From NCBI RefSeq assembly GCF_028502605.1, contig NC_079232.1:6200001-6264000 (forward strand): a stretch of 64,000 nt of DNA. Reading direction: 5' to 3'. The notes below the pieces were generated by a model that saw only the letters and a list, made by a program, of their open reading frames with translations, did not search any database and was not told where the DNA came from. Both the position numbers and the translations under genes were made by a program. Within the stretch, counting starts at the first letter, position 1. Every line of letters starts with the position of its first letter. This document shows positions 59,766 through 64,000 of the stretch, piece by piece. This DNA is from Trichoderma breve. Lineage: Eukaryota > Ascomycota > Sordariomycetes > Hypocreales > Hypocreaceae.

Positions 59766-60935
59766 CTATTTAACCGGCAGCTTTTCAAGTTTTGTTTTGC
59801 TCTTTTCTGGTGTGTGCTCTAGATTCATCAGCTTGGTGCAGCAGATTTGATCTAAGCGCTTGCGAAGGGATGTAGTATCTGCTAATGAGGATGCGATGTT
59901 CCCTTGGATCGACATGCTCAGCGCTGCCAGCGATCTAGTCTTCGGGTCCAATACCATGACGCCACGCAAAATAAGATCTGATTGATGAAATGGTCCAACC
60001 TTGAATCGCCGAGGTGCCATGAATAGTTGCTGTTCCTCATCGAAGGCGTCAAGAGGATCGGTGATAACCCTCAAGGTTGGCGGAATAGCCACGAATAGGA
60101 ACTTCGCAACAGTTTTAAAGATGCTCTTGGCTCTGCCTTCGTAGGCGTCCTCGGCGTTGACGAGTCTAAGATTGCGATGAGCCTCTTCCAAATCATGACA
60201 GCGGTCTTTCCAAGCCTCATAATAGGCCGGTAGGTCGAGCGTTACCCGATGCTTCGATATTTCTCTAACCAGTTCAGATTGCTCTGGAGCGATACATCGA
60301 AACAGGCCCCGCATAGTTGGACCTTTTCCAAAGAAAGCCTCATGGTAAATCTGTTGGGCGGCCTCTCCCGGGACGTCGCCACAATCGCTGACGTCCACCA
60401 GTCCAATATTCGGGATGTTCCCAGGCGCCAGCTCATACGGCAGCTCCTCGTTGAGAATCGGAACGTGTCGAAAATCCACCCCACAAAAACCGCTGGTGAT
60501 AATGAAGGCCACGAGCTGTCGCAGTGCCGGTTCAAGGTGTGCACCGAGCGATTCATAAAGTCCCTTGTGTACCAAGAAGTTGTTAGTCAGTCGCAGTCGT
60601 TGCTCGACGATGACACAATACTCTTCTTCACCGATTTGCAGACCAATGAGAATCTGCCGGGGTAGAGCAAGCAAGTTAAATTGGGGGGTTTTCAGTATTT
60701 CAGCAACTCGCTGGACATTGGACCAGCGACTTAGCAGGTCAGATCCCTTGGGGTCATTCGATATCTTGAAGACCAAACCGGGGGCACAGGGCAACGCAAA
60801 AACACCCCCATGGAGAATTTCAACCCCGTCAACTGGATTCCCATCAAGTAGCTGTATTTGAGAGCTGTAAATTACATTACAAAGAGTGTTTATGGTGGCC
60901 TCATCGAGCTCCATATCAGGATTACCACTCGCCAT
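59766..60935 (-). CDS. Orphan protein, possible protein-kinase-like fold
   Basis: Intronless, 389 aa, not recognised. The order of elements hints at a degenerate kinase fold. There is a Gly/hydrophobic start (HGGVFALP), then LVFKIS with Lys57 where the beta-3 lysine would be and a helix with Glu79. A hinge-like CVIVEQRL (107-114) follows, then a hydrophobic helix LRQLVAFIITSGFCGVDFRH, where HRD would be expected but is not intact, and IGLVDVSD (177-184), where DFG would be expected. No glycine loop or clean DFG is present, so a pseudokinase or another fold is equally possible. There is no signal peptide or membrane segment. It is bracketed by the two direct repeats, copy B lying about 300 bp upstream of its start. 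Confidence 0.65.
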   Translation of the reverse strand: MASGNPDMELDEATINTLCNVIYSSQIQLLDGNPVDGVEILHGGVFALPCAPGLVFKISNDPKGSDLLSRWSNVQRVAEILKTPQFNLLALPRQILIGLQIGEEEYCVIVEQRLRLTNNFLVHKGLYESLGAHLEPALRQLVAFIITSGFCGVDFRHVPILNEELPYELAPGNIPNIGLVDVSDCGDVPGEAAQQIYHEAFFGKGPTMRGLFRCIAPEQSELVREISKHRVTLDLPAYYEAWKDRCHDLEEAHRNLRLVNAEDAYEGRAKSIFKTVAKFLFVAIPPTLRVITDPLDAFDEEQQLFMAPRRFKVGPFHQSDLILRGVMVLDPKTRSLAALSMSIQGNIASSLADTTSLRKRLDQICCTKLMNLEHTPEKSKTKLEKLPVK

Positions 60936-61245
60936 CTTAGCGGAGCGGTTTCTTTACCAGGTACAGTCTTTTATAAAGAATGAAGCTACCATTCATTATT
61001 GTCAGCAAGAAAGTACATCAAGGCTGGTTCTGAAATCTTACAATCGAATCTGGGCCCTGGGGCCGAAGTGCATGAAAAGCTCTGATGGAGGTCTTGATCA
61101 GCCTCATTTAGGGGGGAGGGAATCTGGCCTTGATACACTATACTACAGCGTCATCATATAGGCACAGCTTCAAAAGGATTAAAAGAGAGAAACGTGAAGA
61201 AGTTATATGGACGACATAGCTGGCGGTTGTTCTTTGTCCAGCCTC
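60936..61245. promoter_or_regulatory. Upstream region of orphan gene
   Basis: Spacer of about 310 bp between the orphan start and repeat copy B. Presumed promoter; no specific element seen. Confidence 0.35.
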
Positions 61246-61828
61246 TGGATAGCATCACCAGCTCCTTGCTTGCTTTGAACAACACATCAGGTGCGCATCC
61301 CGTCTTCCACAAGACAAAGAACGAGAGAAGGGAGAAGGACAAATAATAGAATAAAGACAGAACAAAGAACAGGGCAAAGAAGAAGAAGGGCCAATAGGTC
61401 CTGTATCCTCCATCACTCCGCTACTGAATCAACCCATACCACTCAATCAGCATCACAGCATCAAGTCAGCAAAGGGTCACTTTCCCGCGTCACCTAGCCA
61501 ATTGTCACAGGCAACGGCAATTGTCTCCAAACCAACACATCCCCATCTTCATCAAAGCTCAGCTGCAGTTGTGCCATGATTGGCTGGCGCTTAGCAAGTG
61601 CTTCTTTCACAGCAAGTGCTTCTTCCACAGCAGCCATCGACGAACCTACTTCCCAAAGCCGACGAGGATCATCAGGCACATTACGCGCTTACGAGAACCC
61701 TGGTAGCTCTAATGCACAGGCACATACATAGCATAAAGCATGAAACATGTCGTCATCTGGCTGCATAAGATTTGGGAACGGCTTACGGAGTACTCTCCAT
61801 ACTTGCAACGATCCTGAGCTAGCCGCAT
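61246..61828 (+). repeat. Direct repeat copy B (~0.58 kb)
   Basis: Partner of 58754-59348 in the same orientation, about 2.5 kb away. Differences include small indels and an internal tandem duplication of an 18-bp unit (AGCAAGTGCTTCTTYCAC) at 61593-61610 and 61611-61628, which is single in copy A. Confidence 0.75.
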
Positions 61829-62786
61829 TCACGGAGAGCACTAGCACGAGTAAGCTGTTCCTCCAAGGGTAGAAAGAGTGACCAGAAACGATACTCCCCG
61901 TATCAGAAGGGGCTTCGTACTTCGTATGGCACCTCGTAATTGACCCATCGCACTCTACATACGAGATACCTACTCGTAATTATCCAAGCGCCGAGAGGAG
62001 CAATACTACACCAGACAGTAGCAGACAGAAAGATGACATAAAGAGCGAGCGAATAAAATGTGACAAACAGTAAGTATAGCACTTAAGAGAGAGAGAATGG
62101 AATGAAACGAACCCAGTCAACAATCAAAGCTCTCACACCTATCAACTAGCTCCAACTCTCGAATGTGCCAGATTCAGGCACGCACCTCAGATTCCATACA
62201 CAACGACTCGCTTTCCCCGCATATTGGAAATCCCACTGCCGTTACTTAGTAGATACATCCGTCTTTCAATACCAGCACTATGTTGCAATAATTTCCCATT
62301 TCATACAAGGCGCTGTGTTAGTCTCAACCACACCAATTTCGTCATCATTTTCATCCTCGCCGAGGGTGCCGCCTCGTTACCTAAGCGTTTATTACTGATC
62401 ATGATGACGAACATCACCACTAATACCCTGCTTGCTCACTAAACGAAAAAGAAAAGAGAGAAGTTGAAGGAAAATGGAACAAATTGAAGATTTGAAAAAT
62501 GGTCAAGTATATCATATATTATTACCGCATTCTGCTATACACATCTTTTCTCATGTGTTTTATCTACATGATTGCAAATCAACAGTCTTGCTATGGCGCC
62601 AATATTCCTCGAGCAACTGCTCTCATCAATATGTTCGAACAAATGAAAGTGAATGGGGTATCTGAAACGACGCGCGTGCTCCGCTGAGAATTACAGAGCT
62701 GGATCAAGACGAACAAACGAAAAGCGGGGAAACGCTCTTCCACATCGCATCTTATATACCCGTATAAACAAATGCAATCTTCTTTA
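61829..62786. other. Intergenic, nothing recognised
   Basis: About 0.96 kb between repeat B and the stop of the Pro/Gln-rich gene. No gene or repeat seen. Confidence 0.45.
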
Positions 62787-64000
62787 TCAATCTTCCTTCC
62801 AGTCTGCAAATTCCGGTTCGCCAAAAGGATTCCACTCTTGTCCAGGATAGCTCGTTGCGCTCATCTTGGGTTCGTAATCCTCTGGCTCGTAAAAGATCTT
62901 TTCTTCCTGTGATGCTAGCCTGATGGCTCGCTTCCGTGCTTCTTCCGTGTCTTCTAGCTCTGCCATCGCACCAGCATTTGCTGGTACGACGACGGCCTTG
63001 CCCGCTGCCATTGCAGAGCTTTCTGCCTGCTCATTTGATGCTGATTGAGATGCGGCAGGTGGGTTACCAGTATCTCCTGCCACTGCTGGTACAACCTTGG
63101 GTGTAGCAGAATAAAGGTCGTCCTCCACTAGTTGCTGGGCCTTCTCTACATCTATGCCAAGGTTCGACGCCCGGCTTGAATCAGTTGTTCCATCTGGCTT
63201 TGGGCTAGGATTCAAGTCAGGCTTCTGATCAGCCCCAACCGAGACAGCGGGACTTCGTGAAGCAGAGCGAGGACGGTCCATGACAGATAGATTTCCCTTT
63301 TCAGACGGCTGAGGGCTGCCGGGATGTGACATTCCCAGATTGCTGCCCATGTCACTGGCAGACCGCGGTGGCTCAGCTCTGCTATTCTGGCTACCTTGGG
63401 AACTGTGTCTGTTGTGCCGGCTCGATTGTGTATTGAATGACTCAGGACTCTGGGGGTTGAGATAATCGGATCGTGAGTCAGATGGAGCTCTCATATGACC
63501 CAGCCCCCCGTTCTGGGGACCTTGAATCATCCGAGGGCTTCCTTGGAATTGAGTTGGTTGAGGCTGCAGAGACAAGGGCTGGGGATGACCACCCTGCCAT
63601 TGTCGTTGCATCTGTGGATGAGGGTGAGGGTGTTGCTGTAGCTGCTGCTGCTGGGGAGGCAGGGGGCCAAATTGGCGTCGAACATTCGGTTGATATGGTG
63701 ATGGTACCATCATGCCCTCGCCGTGGACCGCCGAGTACCCTCTGGGAATAGGGACGCTTTCATAACGCGGCTCTGATGACCGTGTTTGGTCTCGAGGGGG
63801 AGCATTCTGTTGCGGGGGCCCAGGAGGCATAGTCTTTGCTCTCGGCATATTAGGCGGTTGCATAGATGGCTGCAAGTGTTGAGTGTTAGCAGGCATGCCA
63901 TTAGGCCGTGGGCCCTGCAGCTGTCCGGGTTGCGGCTGTCCAGGTTGCAGCTGATATCCCTGGGGATGAGGCTGTGGGATCGGGTTGGGAAGCTGCCTGG
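62787..64000 (-). CDS. Pro/Gln-rich protein, C-terminal part (5' end beyond window)
   Basis: The frame is open from the stop at 62787 to the right edge of the window, so the start lies beyond 64000; at least 404 codons are present. The sequence is dominated by Pro, Gln, Ser and His (short units GQPQPGQLQGP, PQQQQLQQHPHPHPQ), with a Ser/Arg segment (SRHNRHSSQGSQNSRAEPPR). The last 70 residues differ: a charged helix (ELEDTEEARKRAIRLASQEE), a conserved-looking KIFYEPEDYEP, and the end GQEWNPFGEPEFADWKED, which contains an NPF tripeptide of the kind EH domains bind in endocytic proteins. I cannot name the family. Internal Met codons (for example at 63896) are not convincing starts because the upstream frame has the same composition. 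Confidence 0.75.
   Translation of the reverse strand, partial: RQLPNPIPQPHPQGYQLQPGQPQPGQLQGPRPNGMPANTQHLQPSMQPPNMPRAKTMPPGPPQQNAPPRDQTRSSEPRYESVPIPRGYSAVHGEGMMVPSPYQPNVRRQFGPLPPQQQQLQQHPHPHPQMQRQWQGGHPQPLSLQPQPTQFQGSPRMIQGPQNGGLGHMRAPSDSRSDYLNPQSPESFNTQSSRHNRHSSQGSQNSRAEPPRSASDMGSNLGMSHPGSPQPSEKGNLSVMDRPRSASRSPAVSVGADQKPDLNPSPKPDGTTDSSRASNLGIDVEKAQQLVEDDLYSATPKVVPAVAGDTGNPPAASQSASNEQAESSAMAAGKAVVVPANAGAMAELEDTEEARKRAIRLASQEEKIFYEPEDYEPKMSATSYPGQEWNPFGEPEFADWKED

Overview
The window is nuclear DNA of a filamentous ascomycete, almost certainly a Trichoderma (Hypocreales). Genes have short introns (about 50-120 bp) with GTANGT donors, CTAAC/CTGAC branch points and YAG acceptors. The strongest clue is a complete translation elongation factor 1-alpha gene (tef1, 22342-24310). 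From memory, its large fourth intron looks like the Trichoderma barcode intron, closest to the Harzianum clade. That species-level call is recall and was not searched.

Layout. Left part (1-22 kb): sparse, with YAE1 (-), an orphan glutamine-amidotransferase-like protein (-) and an MFSD10-type MFS transporter (+), separated by gene-poor stretches of 8.0, 5.7 and 4.1 kb. These hold a spliced but apparently noncoding transcript candidate, an intron-bearing tRNA-Arg-like gene and a long perfect-looking hairpin near 19.4 kb. Middle (22-46 kb): dense housekeeping block with TEF1 (+), mitochondrial SLS1 (-), NSE3 of the SMC5/6 complex (+), the tiny splicing factor SF3B5 (-), an unnamed zinc-ribbon protein (+), tRNA-Gln(UUG) (+), an MFS sugar transporter (-), sorting nexin SNX3 (-), splicing factor SF3A1 (-) and O-mannosyltransferase PMT1 (+). 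Right part (46-64 kb): accessory in character, with a fungal_trans regulator that has no DNA-binding domain (+), converging on a short Zn2Cys6 protein that has only the DNA-binding domain (-). That protein is divergent from a fluoroacetate-dehalogenase-like hydrolase (+). Then come Rab exchange factor SEC2 (-), an orphan kinase-like ORF (-) bracketed by two diverged direct repeats of about 0.58 kb, and the C-terminal part of a Pro/Gln-rich protein (-) cut by the window edge.

Several genes are visible only after assembling exons by hand: SF3B5, whose first coding exon is just the ATG; the four-exon Zn2Cys6 gene with a 14-nt exon; SNX3; NSE3; and the 5' part of tef1, which needs a 2-nt exon (GG) to restore the P-loop glycine. 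The most interesting region is 46.5-52.0 kb: two complementary half-regulators plus a hydrolase that keeps every catalytic and fluoride-pocket residue of bacterial fluoroacetate dehalogenase, with paired CGG/CCG sites in the shared promoter. Second is the repeat-bracketed orphan at 58.7-61.8 kb. Exon structures and functions come from reading the sequence and remembered family motifs; no searches were run.
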